Positions 1 to 6,428 of a DNA stretch of 13,973 nucleotides are shown in pieces. Source of the DNA: Cupriavidus sp. (GTDB lineage: Bacteria; Pseudomonadota; Gammaproteobacteria; Burkholderiales; Burkholderiaceae); contig JABFVP010000575.1 in the NCBI GenBank assembly GCA_013362725.1, positions 1 to 13,973 on the forward strand, written 5' to 3'. The notes below the pieces were generated by a model. It ran no database searches and had not been told where the DNA came from. It saw only the letters and a list, made by a program, of their open reading frames with translations. Each line of letters opens with the position of its first letter. Positions within the stretch are counted from its first letter, which is position 1. Position numbers and translations under genes: made by a program.

Positions 1-1350
1 CGACTGCATCACCAGGTCGGCCGAGAAGCCCAGGCAGGCCAGGTCCTTCAGCTCGTCGCGGGTCATCGGGCCGGTGGTGTCCTGCGAGCCCACCGAGGTC
101 ATCTTCGGTTCGCAATAGGTGCCCGGGCGGATGCCCTTGCCTTCCTGCAGGCCGCAGGCGCGGCCGACCATCTTCTGCGCCAGCGTGAAACCCTTGCCGG
201 TGTCGGCCGGGTTCTGCGGCAGGCGGAACAGCGTCGACGGGGCCAGGCCCAGCGCCTCGCGCGCCTTGGCGGTCAGGCCACGGCCGACGATCAGCGGAAT
301 GCGGCCGCCCGCGCGCACTTCGTCGAACAGCACGTCGGACTTGACCTTGAATTCGGCGATCACTTCACCGTTCTTCAGCGCCTTGCCTTCGTACGGGCGC
401 AGCTCGACCACGTCGCCCATTTCCATCTTCGACACGTCCAGCTCGATCGGCAGCGCGCCGGCGTCTTCCATGGTGTTGTAGAAGATCGGGGCAATCTTGT
501 TGCCCAGGCACACGCCGCCGAAGCGCTTGTTCGGGATGAAGGGGATGTCTTCACCGGTGAACCACAGCACCGAGTTGGTGGCGGACTTGCGCGAGGAGCC
601 CGTACCGACCACGTCGCCCACGTAGGCAACCAGGTGGCCCTTTTCCTTCAGCGATTCGATGAACTTGACCGGGCCGCGCTTGCCGTCTTCTTCCGGCTGG
701 AACGCCGCGCCTTCGCGCTTGTTCTTCAGCATCGCCAGCGCGTGCATCGGGATGTCCGGGCGGGTGGTGGCGTCCGGGGCCGGCGACAGGTCGTCGGTGT
801 TGGTTTCGCCCGGCACCTTGAACACGGTGATGGTCAGGCTTTGCGGCACCTCCGGACGGCTGGTGAACCATTCGGCGTCGGCCCAGCTTTGCAGCACGGC
901 GCGGGCGTTGGCGTTGCCCTTGTCGGCCTTCTCCTTCACGTCGTGGAAGGCGTCGAACATCAGCAGGGTCTTCTTCAGCGCGTCGGCGGCGACGGTGCCG
1001 ACTTCGGCGTCGTCCAGCAGCTCGATCAGCGGCGAGATGTTGTAGCCGCCCAGCATGGTGCCCAGCAGCTCGGTAGCCTTGGCACGCGAGATCAGCGCGC
1101 ACTTCTCCTTGCCCAGCGCCACGGCGGCCAGGTACGAGGCCTTGACCTTGGCGGCGTCATCGACGCCGGCGGGCACGCGGTTGGAGATCAGCTCCACCAG
1201 GTTCTGTTCTTCGCCGGCGGGCGGGTTCTTCAGCAGTTCGATCAGCTCGGCCGTCTGCTTGGCGGTCAGGGTCAGAGGGGGGATGCCAAGCGCGGCGCGC
1301 TCGGCCACATGTGCGCGATAGTTTTCAAGCATGGGAACCTGCTGAGTCAT
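1..1350 (-). CDS. acnB: Aconitate hydratase B (bifunctional aconitase/2-methylisocitrate dehydratase), N-terminal 450 residues, cut by the left edge
   Basis: AcnB interconverts citrate and isocitrate in the TCA cycle through a [4Fe-4S] cluster, and can also act in the methylcitrate cycle. The minus strand reads open from the ATG at 1348-1350 to the window edge: 450 codons, against about 860 for the family. It follows E. coli AcnB closely. The N-terminal HEAT-like domain carries MLENYRAHVAERAA and LLGTMLGGYNISPLIELLDD, and the swivel domain carries FKVPGETNTDDLSPAPDA, GDVVGTGSSRKSATNSVLWF and IFYNTMEDAGALPIE. The start of the catalytic part carries KMVGRACGLQEGKGIRPGTY, EPKMTSVGSQDTTGPMTRDE and LACLGFSADLVMQS. 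The cluster-binding cysteines lie beyond the edge and cannot be checked. The start could be the ATG at 1350 (MTQQVP-MLENYR) or the in-frame ATG at 1332, which matches the E. coli N-terminus; neither has a strong Shine-Dalgarno sequence. The gene is divergent from fliL. Confidence 0.97.
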   Translation of the reverse strand, partial: MTQQVPMLENYRAHVAERAALGIPPLTLTAKQTAELIELLKNPPAGEEQNLVELISNRVPAGVDDAAKVKASYLAAVALGKEKCALISRAKATELLGTMLGGYNISPLIELLDDAEVGTVAADALKKTLLMFDAFHDVKEKADKGNANARAVLQSWADAEWFTSRPEVPQSLTITVFKVPGETNTDDLSPAPDATTRPDIPMHALAMLKNKREGAAFQPEEDGKRGPVKFIESLKEKGHLVAYVGDVVGTGSSRKSATNSVLWFTGEDIPFIPNKRFGGVCLGNKIAPIFYNTMEDAGALPIELDVSKMEMGDVVELRPYEGKALKNGEVIAEFKVKSDVLFDEVRAGGRIPLIVGRGLTAKAREALGLAPSTLFRLPQNPADTGKGFTLAQKMVGRACGLQEGKGIRPGTYCEPKMTSVGSQDTTGPMTRDELKDLACLGFSADLVMQS

Positions 1351-1411
1351 TAGGTTTTGAAGGACTCGGTACGTCGCGATTGTAGTCCGAAGCGGCTTCC
1401 GGGTCAAATGT

Positions 1412-1441
1412 TTTATATCTTATATAAGAGTTGATGAACAA
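1412..1441 (-). promoter_or_regulatory. Putative sigma-70 promoter of acnB
   Basis: Read on the minus strand, a -35 box TTGTTC (1436-1441) is followed after 18 bp by a -10 box TATAAA (1412-1417), about 60 nt before the acnB start. The region is markedly AT-rich within a GC-rich sequence. The exact hexamers are a best fit; the overlapping TATATA/TATAAG registers are possible alternatives. Confidence 0.5.
1418..1429. promoter_or_regulatory. Perfect 12-bp palindrome TCTTATATAAGA, candidate operator in the acnB promoter
   Basis: TCTTATATAAGA equals its own reverse complement and fills the spacer between the proposed -35 and -10 boxes of acnB, where a bound repressor would block RNA polymerase. 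Palindromes of this style suit a dimeric GntR/FadR-type or similar regulator of central metabolism. The regulator is not encoded in this window, so its identity is unknown. Confidence 0.5.
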
Positions 1442-1647
1442 AAATCCATTCAAAACAATGGCTTGGCGAATGGAAGTGTTGTTTTTTTGCATGGACCGCT
1501 ACCCGAGTAGCGTAGTAGGGAATGCGGAAGACAGGGCACCGGCGAGCCGCTGCCGGGCCGGCCATAACTTCCATCCCGACCGGCGATGTGGTGCGCCATC
1601 CCGCCATCCTCCGCCCCGCCGCCCTCAAGTTCCCCGACCAAGCTGCG

Positions 1648-1676
1648 TTAACCAGCCTGCAGGCGCGCAATACAAA
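1648..1676 (+). promoter_or_regulatory. Weak candidate promoter for the fliL operon
   Basis: TTAACC (1648-1653), 17 bp, then TACAAA (1671-1676) resembles a sigma-70 promoter with 4/6 matches in each box and would give a leader of about 130 nt before fliL. No convincing sigma-28, sigma-54 or FlhDC-box sequence was found by eye in the 460-bp acnB/fliL intergenic region, so the true promoter is uncertain. Elsewhere this gap holds a small inverted repeat, CGCTAC/GTAGCG with a 4-nt loop, at 1497-1512, and another, AAAACAA/TTGTTTT, at 1452-1485. Confidence 0.25.
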
Positions 1677-1704
1677 GGCGCCCGCTCGCGTAGCCGTGCC
1701 TGCT

Positions 1705-1751
1705 CCCTTTCCGCTCAAATGGCCAAGCTGAAAGGGTTTCCCCCTTTTTTT
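1705..1751 (+). promoter_or_regulatory. Competing inverted repeats in the fliL leader, possible attenuator
   Basis: AAAGGG (1731-1736) can pair with CCCTTT (1742-1747) across a 5-nt loop, and the second arm runs on into four further T residues, which resembles a weak intrinsic terminator. The same arm, extended to GAAAGGG (1730-1736), can instead pair with the upstream CCCTTTC (1705-1711). The two pairings are mutually exclusive. This is visible in the sequence; a role in controlling fliL is inference. Confidence 0.25.
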
Positions 1752-1810
1752 CGGCCCTTTGCTGGCCTGCGATTCCGGAAGAATGGCAGGCATTCCGATA
1801 CAGGCTTCTC

Positions 1811-2302
1811 ATGGCGAACACGGCTTCCTCTCCCCGGACTGGCAACACAGGCAAGCGCGGCCGGCTGCTGCTGATCGGCGCCGGCGTGCTGGTGGTGGCA
1901 CTGGGTGCCGGAGGCTTCGTGCTGGGCAGCGTGCTGAGCAACCGCCAGCCAGCGGCGTCCGCTGCGCCCGCCGCTCCGGTGGTGCCGCCGCCGATTTTCG
2001 TGCCGCTGGACGCGTTCACCGTCAACCTGCGCAGCGACGACGGCGACCGCTTCCTGCATACCGGGCTGTCGCTGAAGGTGGCTGACGCCGCCACCCAGGC
2101 GCGCCTGGCCCAGTACCTGCCCGAGGCGCGCAGCCGCATCCTGCTGTTGCTGTCCGCGCGGCAGCCGGCCGAGCTGGCCACCGTCGACGGCAAGCGCAAG
2201 CTGGCCGACGACATCCGCGACACCATCAGCAAGCCGTTTGCCAGCGGCCTGCCGGCGCAACACGTGCTGGACGTGCTGTTCACCTCTTTCGTGGTGCAGT
2301 AA
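1811..2302 (+). CDS. fliL: Flagellar basal body-associated protein FliL
   Basis: FliL is a single-pass inner-membrane protein that surrounds the MotAB stator units and supports torque. The 163-aa product has a short basic N-terminus (GKRGR near residues 13-18), one transmembrane helix at about residues 19-41, an Ala/Pro-rich linker and a periplasmic domain. That domain holds the typical PLDAFTVNLRSDDGDRFLHT segment and a conserved end, KPFASGLPAQHVLDVLFTSF. The length fits the family. The ATG at 1811 keeps the membrane helix correctly placed, although its ribosome-binding site is poor. It is the first gene of a fliLMNOPQR run, with 57 nt to fliM. Confidence 0.95.
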   Translation: MANTASSPRTGNTGKRGRLLLIGAGVLVVALGAGGFVLGSVLSNRQPAASAAPAAPVVPPPIFVPLDAFTVNLRSDDGDRFLHTGLSLKVADAATQARLAQYLPEARSRILLLLSARQPAELATVDGKRKLADDIRDTISKPFASGLPAQHVLDVLFTSFVVQ

Positions 2303-2359
2303 GCGCAAGCCAGGGCAGCACGTTTCATCCATAACGCCGCACAAGGGGCAGGACACTAG

Positions 2360-3379
2360 ATGGCCTACGACAAGTTCCTCTCGCAAGACGAGGTAGACGA
2401 GCTGCTCAAGGGCGTATCCGGCGAGGCCGATACGCCCAAGGCCAGCGAGACTGCGCCCGACGAGGGCGGGGTGCGCCCCTACAACCTGGCCACGCAGGAA
2501 CGCATCATCCGCGGCCGCCTGCATACGCTGGAAATCATCAACGAGCGCTTCGCGCGCTCGCTGCGCACGGCGCTGTTCAACTTCATCCGCCGCGGCGCGG
2601 ACATCTCCGTGGGCAGCGTCAGGATCGAGAAGTTCGGCGATTTCGCGCGCAACCTGCCGATGCCGACCAACCTCAACCTGGTCCACCTGAAGCCGCTGCG
2701 CGGCACCGCGCTGTTCGTCTATGACCCCAACCTGGTCTTCCTGGTGGTCGACAACCTGTTCGGCGGCGACGGCCGCTTCCACACCCGCGTGGAAGGCCGC
2801 GACTTTACCCAGACCGAGCAACGCATCATCCAGCGCATGCTGGAGCTGACGCTGACCAGCTACGGCAATGCCTGGCGCACCGTGCATCCGATCGAGACCG
2901 AGTACATCCGCTCGGAGATGCACCCCAAGTTTGCCAACGTCGCCACGCACAACGAGGCCGTGGTGACCACCGCCTTCCACATCGAACTGGGCGCCGTCGG
3001 CGGCCAGCTGCACGTATGCCTGCCGTACGCGATGATCGAGCCCCTCAAGGACCTGCTGATGAATCCGCTGCAGGACGAGAAAGAGGTCGACAAGGGCTGG
3101 GTCACGCAACTGTCGACGCAGCTGCGCGCGGCCGAGGTCGAGCTGGTGGCCGAGTTTGCGCACCTGCAGAGCACCGTGGCCGAGGTGCTGGCGATGCGCG
3201 CCGGCGACGTGCTGCCGATCGAGCTGCCCGAGAAGGTGTTCGGCAAGGTGGACGGCGTGCCCGTGATGCAATGCGGCTTCGGCACCATGAACGGCCAGTA
3301 CGCGCTGCGGGTAGAACGAATGATCAATCACCAGGACGGCGATTCCCACCTGGATACCGAGGACACCGATTATGACTGA
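2360..3379 (+). CDS. fliM: Flagellar motor switch protein FliM
   Basis: FliM is the middle layer of the C-ring. It binds phosphorylated CheY and sets the direction of rotation. The 339-aa product starts with the CheY-P-binding peptide FLSQDEVDELLKG (residues 6-18), followed by a variable linker. The CheC-like middle domain carries the GGDG motif at residues 135-138, and the SPOA domain at the C-terminus pairs with FliN. Length and order match family members of about 330 aa. A purine-rich AAGGGGCAGGA stands just before the ATG. Its stop codon overlaps the start of fliN by 8 nt, which indicates translational coupling. Confidence 0.98.
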   Translation: MAYDKFLSQDEVDELLKGVSGEADTPKASETAPDEGGVRPYNLATQERIIRGRLHTLEIINERFARSLRTALFNFIRRGADISVGSVRIEKFGDFARNLPMPTNLNLVHLKPLRGTALFVYDPNLVFLVVDNLFGGDGRFHTRVEGRDFTQTEQRIIQRMLELTLTSYGNAWRTVHPIETEYIRSEMHPKFANVATHNEAVVTTAFHIELGAVGGQLHVCLPYAMIEPLKDLLMNPLQDEKEVDKGWVTQLSTQLRAAEVELVAEFAHLQSTVAEVLAMRAGDVLPIELPEKVFGKVDGVPVMQCGFGTMNGQYALRVERMINHQDGDSHLDTEDTDYD

Positions 3380-3818
3380 CGGCATCGAGGACAAGCCGGT
3401 CGACCCGATGGACGACTGGGCCAGCGCGCTGGCCGAGCAGACCAGCGCCACTTCCGCCGAGATCCCCGCCGCTGCCGCGCCGGCATCGACGGCTGCCACG
3501 CCCGCCGCCGCCACGGTCTTCCCGCCGCTGGCCAAGGAAGCGCCGAGCGGCTTCCGCAACGATATCGAGATGATCCTCGATATCCCGGTGCAACTGACGG
3601 TGGAGCTGGGCCGCACCAAGGTGCCGATCAAGAACCTGCTGCAGCTGGCGCAGGGCTCGGTGGTGGAGCTCGACGGCCTGGCCGGCGAGCCGATGGACGT
3701 GCTGGTCAACGGCTACCTGATCGCGCAAGGCGAAGTGGTGGTGGTCAACGACAAGTTCGGCATCCGCCTGACCGACATCATCACGCCGTCCGAACGCATC
3801 CGGAAGCTGAACAAATGA
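3372..3818 (+). CDS. fliN: Flagellar motor switch protein FliN
   Basis: FliN forms the lower rim of the C-ring with the FliM C-terminus and helps deliver export cargo to the type III gate. The 148-aa product has an acidic N-terminus and an Ala/Pro-rich linker (about residues 28-52). It ends in a clear SPOA domain containing LDIPVQLTVELGRTKVPIKN, SVVELDGLAGEPMDVLVNG and KFGIRLTDI. The gene overlaps fliM by 8 nt and fliO by 4 nt (ATGA), so the three genes are probably translated in a coupled manner. Confidence 0.97.
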   Translation: MTDGIEDKPVDPMDDWASALAEQTSATSAEIPAAAAPASTAATPAAATVFPPLAKEAPSGFRNDIEMILDIPVQLTVELGRTKVPIKNLLQLAQGSVVELDGLAGEPMDVLVNGYLIAQGEVVVVNDKFGIRLTDIITPSERIRKLNK

Positions 3819-4270
3819 CAGCCGCGACCCGCGCCTGGCTGGCTGCGCTTGCCGCGCTTCCCGGCGCCGCAATTGCCGCCGAAGGCACGCACGCGCCCGC
3901 CATCGGCGGCGCGGCCAGCCTGGCGCAGGCCGGGCTGGGGCTGTTCGCCATCATCGCGCTGATCCTGGGCCTGGCCTGGATGGCACGGCGTGCCGGCCTG
4001 GTGCGCCACGCCACCGGCGGCGCGATGAAGGTCGTCGGCAGCACCATGCTGGGCGCACGCCAGCGCCTGGTGCTGGTCGAGGTTGGCGACACCTGGCTGG
4101 TGCTGGGCGTCAGCCCAGGCGAAATCCGGCCGCTGCACACCATGGCGGCAGGGTCCCTGGCCGCCGGCCAGACCGGCGCGCATGTCGCCGCCGGACCGTC
4201 GCAACCGTCTTCCGGCGGCAGCTTTGCCGAGAAGCTGCTGCGCTCGATGCAGGCCCAATTCAAATCATGA
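3815..4270 (+). CDS. fliO: Flagellar biosynthesis protein FliO
   Basis: FliO is a small membrane chaperone that stabilises FliP during assembly of the export gate. The 151-aa product has a hydrophobic signal-like N-terminus and a membrane segment at about residues 43-62 (LGLFAIIALILGLAWMARRA). The cytoplasmic domain contains MKVVGSTMLGARQRLVLVEV, typical of the FliO family, then a low-complexity tail. FliO is poorly conserved, so the identity rests on that core motif together with its position between fliN and fliP. The start overlaps the fliN stop and the stop overlaps the fliP start, both as ATGA. Confidence 0.92.
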   Translation: MTAATRAWLAALAALPGAAIAAEGTHAPAIGGAASLAQAGLGLFAIIALILGLAWMARRAGLVRHATGGAMKVVGSTMLGARQRLVLVEVGDTWLVLGVSPGEIRPLHTMAAGSLAAGQTGAHVAAGPSQPSSGGSFAEKLLRSMQAQFKS

Positions 4271-5112
4271 CATACCCGCTCGCCACGCCGTGGCAATTGC
4301 TGCCGCGCGCAGGCCGCACCGCGCGCCCGGCCTCGCAGCAGTCCGCGTTGCTGCCCTCGCCGCTGCTGGCCCGGCTGTGCGTGCTGGCGCTGCTGCTGGC
4401 CCTTGCCGCGCTCGCGCCCGCGCAAGCGTGGGCCCAGGCGCTGCCCGGCGTGATCAGCAAACCTGCCCCGGGCGGCGGCCAGATCTGGTCGCTGCCGGTG
4501 CAGACGCTGGTGCTGCTGACCTCGCTGTCGTTCCTGCCCGCGGCGATGCTGATGATGACCGGCTTCACCCGCGTCATCATCGTGCTGGGGCTGCTGCGCA
4601 ACGCGCTGGGCACGGCCACCTCGCCGCCCAACCAGGTGCTGGTGGGGCTGTCGCTGTTCCTGACCTTCTTCGTGATGGCGCCGGTGTTCGACCGCGTCTA
4701 CAACGACGCCTACAAGCCGCTGTCCGAAAACAAGCTCAGCCTCGAAGCCGCCGCGGCCAAGGCCGCCGAGCCGCTCAAGGCCTTCATGCTGCGCCAGACC
4801 CGCGAGAAGGACCTGGCCATGTTCGCGCAGATGGCCAAGGCGCCGGAAATGCAGGGGCCGGAGGAAGTTCCGCTCAGCATCCTGGTGCCGGCCTTCGTCA
4901 CCAGCGAACTGAAGACCGCGTTCCAGATCGGCTTCACCATCTTCATCCCGTTCCTGATCATCGACCTGGTGGTGGCCAGCGTGCTGATGGCGATGGGCAT
5001 GATGATGGTGCCGCCGGCCACCATCTCGCTGCCGTTCAAGCTGATGCTGTTCGTGCTGGTCGACGGCTGGCAGCTGCTGCTGGGCTCGCTGGCGCAAAGC
5101 TTCATGAGCTGA
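4267..5112 (+). CDS. fliP: Flagellar type III export gate protein FliP
   Basis: FliP forms the pentameric core of the FliP5Q4R1 export gate in the inner membrane. The 281-aa product is longer than the roughly 245 aa of E. coli FliP. The extra length is an N-terminal n-region of about 35 residues before a hydrophobic signal segment (about residues 36-56, likely cleavage after AWA). The mature part has the hallmark FTRVIIVLGLLRNALG and PPNQVLVGLSLFLTFF motifs, the periplasmic helical domain, SILVPAFVTSELKTAFQIGF and the C-terminal LPFKLMLFVLVDGW. No internal start removes the extension while keeping the signal segment. The start overlaps the fliO stop. Confidence 0.97.
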   Translation: MTYPLATPWQLLPRAGRTARPASQQSALLPSPLLARLCVLALLLALAALAPAQAWAQALPGVISKPAPGGGQIWSLPVQTLVLLTSLSFLPAAMLMMTGFTRVIIVLGLLRNALGTATSPPNQVLVGLSLFLTFFVMAPVFDRVYNDAYKPLSENKLSLEAAAAKAAEPLKAFMLRQTREKDLAMFAQMAKAPEMQGPEEVPLSILVPAFVTSELKTAFQIGFTIFIPFLIIDLVVASVLMAMGMMMVPPATISLPFKLMLFVLVDGWQLLLGSLAQSFMS

Positions 5113-5115
5113 CGC

Positions 5116-5137
5116 CTGGCGCCAGCGCCAGCCTTTT
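5116..5137 (+). terminator. Terminator-like hairpin in the fliP-fliQ gap
   Basis: CTGGCGC (5116-5122), two bases, then GCGCCAG (5125-5131) forms a perfect 7-bp stem, or 6 bp with a 4-nt loop. It is followed by CC and TTTTCTT, beginning only 3 nt after the fliP stop codon. It has the shape of an intrinsic terminator but lies inside the operon, so partial termination or mRNA stabilisation are possible roles. Confidence 0.4.
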
Positions 5138-5150
5138 CTTCGCAAGAGCC

Positions 5151-5420
5151 ATGACCCCAGAGACCGTAATGACCATCGCCACCCAGGCGATGAAGATGAC
5201 CCTGCTGCTGGCCGCCCCGCTGCTGCTGGTGGCGCTGGCCGCCGGCCTGGTGGTCAGCCTGTTCCAGGCCGCGACCCAGATCAACGAGATGACGCTGAGC
5301 TTCATCCCCAAGCTGATCGCGCTGTTCGCCACCATGGTGCTGGCCGGCCCGTGGATGATCAACGCCATGGTTGACTACATGCGCGAGGTGTTCCAGAGCA
5401 TTCCCGCGCTGGCGCACTGA
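5151..5420 (+). CDS. fliQ: Flagellar type III export gate protein FliQ
   Basis: FliQ is the small hairpin subunit that packs around FliP in the export gate. The 89-aa product has two transmembrane helices, at about residues 16-38 and 51-73. It carries the near-invariant segment FQAATQINEMTLSFIPKL, and its length matches the family exactly. The start at 5151 (MTPETVM) matches FliQ proteins elsewhere; the reading frame stays open further upstream inside fliP, but that part is not protein-like. The gene begins 38 nt after fliP, and the Shine-Dalgarno sequence is only a weak AAGAG. Confidence 0.97.
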   Translation: MTPETVMTIATQAMKMTLLLAAPLLLVALAAGLVVSLFQAATQINEMTLSFIPKLIALFATMVLAGPWMINAMVDYMREVFQSIPALAH

Positions 5421-5425
5421 CGGCG

Positions 5426-5447
5426 GGCGCGGCCCCGTTGCCGCGCC
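5426..5447 (+). promoter_or_regulatory. GC-rich hairpin in the fliQ-fliR gap
   Basis: GGCGCGGC (5426-5433) and GCCGCGCC (5440-5447) form a perfect 8-bp stem with a 6-nt loop, within the 67-nt gap that follows fliQ. No T tract follows, so it is not a standard intrinsic terminator. It may affect mRNA stability or the translation of fliR, which lacks a clear ribosome-binding site. Confidence 0.35.
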
Positions 5448-5487
5448 TTGCCCACACTTCCCTTTCCTTGCCTGCTGACTCCCTGCC

Positions 5488-6285
5488 GTGATCGAGTTCA
5501 CCGCAGACCAGCTCTCCGGCTGGCTCGCGGCGTTCCTGTGGCCCTTTTTCCGCATCCTCGCGCTGATCGGCACCGCGCCGCTGTTCGGTGAATCGACCAT
5601 CCCGCGGCGCGCCAAGATCGCCCTGTCGGCAATGATCGCGATGGTGGTCTCGCCCACCATCGCCCAGCTGCCGGTGGTGCCGGTGTACTCCTTCGACGGG
5701 CTGCTGGTCATCCTCAATGAAGTCGGCATCGGTCTGGCCACGGGTTTCGTCATGCGGCTGGTGTTCGCCACCGTGCAGCAGGCCGGCGAAATCATCGGCC
5801 TGCAGATGGGCCTGTCGTTCGCGTCCTTCTTCGACCGCGCCGCCGGCGGCCAGACCATGGTGCTGTCGCGCTTCCTGAACCTGATCGCGGTGCTGCTGTT
5901 CCTGGCGCTGGACGGCCACCTGCTGATGCTGGGCGCGCTGGTCGACAGCTTCAACAGCCTGCCTATCGGTGGCAACCCCGGCGGCACCCCGCTGTCGGCG
6001 GGCGGCGCCATGGCCGTAGCCCGCGCCGGCGGCATGGTGTTCGCTTCCGGCCTGCTGCTGGCGCTGCCGATGATCGCCGCCCTGCTGATCCTGAACCTGG
6101 CCATGGGCATCCTCAACCGCGCCTCGCCGCAACTGTCGATCTTCGCGGTGGGCTTCCCGGTGACGCTGTCGGGCGGGCTGCTGGTGCTGATGCTGGTGAT
6201 GCCGCAGATGGGCAGCTATATGCAGCACATGATCGAGGCGGGGCTGGAGGCGGTGGGGACGGTGCTGGGGCAGTTCGGGCGCTAG
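5488..6285 (+). CDS. fliR: Flagellar type III export gate protein FliR, GTG start
   Basis: FliR is the single-copy subunit that completes the FliPQR export gate and contacts FlhB. The 265-aa product has several hydrophobic helices, the N-terminal pattern LSGWLAAFLWPFFRILALIG followed by TAPLFGESTIPRRAKIAL, and EIIGLQMGLSFASFFDR, all typical of FliR. The start is GTG at 5488: it is the only start that restores the conserved N-terminal helix, since the next in-frame methionine comes after it. There is no good Shine-Dalgarno sequence. It is the last gene of the flagellar run here; the next gene belongs to an unrelated module. Confidence 0.96.
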   Translation: MIEFTADQLSGWLAAFLWPFFRILALIGTAPLFGESTIPRRAKIALSAMIAMVVSPTIAQLPVVPVYSFDGLLVILNEVGIGLATGFVMRLVFATVQQAGEIIGLQMGLSFASFFDRAAGGQTMVLSRFLNLIAVLLFLALDGHLLMLGALVDSFNSLPIGGNPGGTPLSAGGAMAVARAGGMVFASGLLLALPMIAALLILNLAMGILNRASPQLSIFAVGFPVTLSGGLLVLMLVMPQMGSYMQHMIEAGLEAVGTVLGQFGR

Positions 6286-6318
6286 CGCGTCGGCGTGCCG
6301 CTTCCGGCGCGCATAAAC

Positions 6319-6330
6319 TTAGACGTCGAA
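6319..6330. promoter_or_regulatory. Upstream operator of the nadC-like gene (TTAGACGTCGAA)
   Basis: TTAGACGTCGAA is a near-palindrome lying 6 nt before the -35 box. The block 6311-6330 matches 8199-8218, upstream of the phnN-phosphorylase fusion, at 18 of 20 positions and at the same distance from the -35 box. The TT...AA ends over 12 bp fit a MarR-type dimer. Binding by the adjacent MarR protein is inference. Confidence 0.7.
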
Positions 6331-6336
6331 TATTAC

Positions 6337-6364
6337 TTGACAGGGCGCGGCAAGGCGCTAGTAT
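6337..6364 (+). promoter_or_regulatory. Sigma-70 promoter of the nadC-like gene
   Basis: A perfect -35 TTGACA (6337-6342), a 16-bp spacer and -10 TAGTAT (6359-6364) place transcription start near 6371, about 58 nt before the ATG. The promoter of the fusion gene has the same -35, the same spacing and the -10 TAGCAT. Confidence 0.75.
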
Positions 6365-6376
6365 TACGCCATGTAC

Positions 6377-6388
6377 TTCGATCTCTAA
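6377..6388. promoter_or_regulatory. Downstream operator of the nadC-like gene (inverted copy)
   Basis: TTCGATCTCTAA reads TTAGAGATCGAA on the other strand, an inverted near-copy of the upstream site, and lies just downstream of the expected transcription start. The centre-to-centre distance to the upstream site is 58 bp, against 57 bp in the fusion-gene promoter. Confidence 0.65.
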
Positions 6389-6428
6389 GATTATTGAGGT
6401 ACGACACCCACCGCTCAGGAGCCCTCAT

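Noticed and set aside
1455..1475. FlhDC-box-like AATGGCTTGGCGAATGG upstream of fliL
   Set aside because: Only a loose resemblance, over 330 bp from fliL; not enough to call a binding site.
1715..3709. 664-codon open frame on the minus strand opposite fliL and fliM
   Set aside because: Low-complexity His/Arg/Gln-rich translation typical of the antisense frame of GC-rich genes; fliL and fliM on the plus strand are certain.
3781..5145. Long minus-strand open frame opposite fliO and fliP
   Set aside because: Antisense shadow with Gln/Arg/His-rich low-complexity sequence; the coding strand is clearly plus.
6275..6310. Palindrome GCGCTAGCGC at the fliR stop and a loose GC stem after it as a terminator
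   Set aside because: No T tract and an imperfect stem with a long loop; in such GC-rich DNA this is weak evidence.
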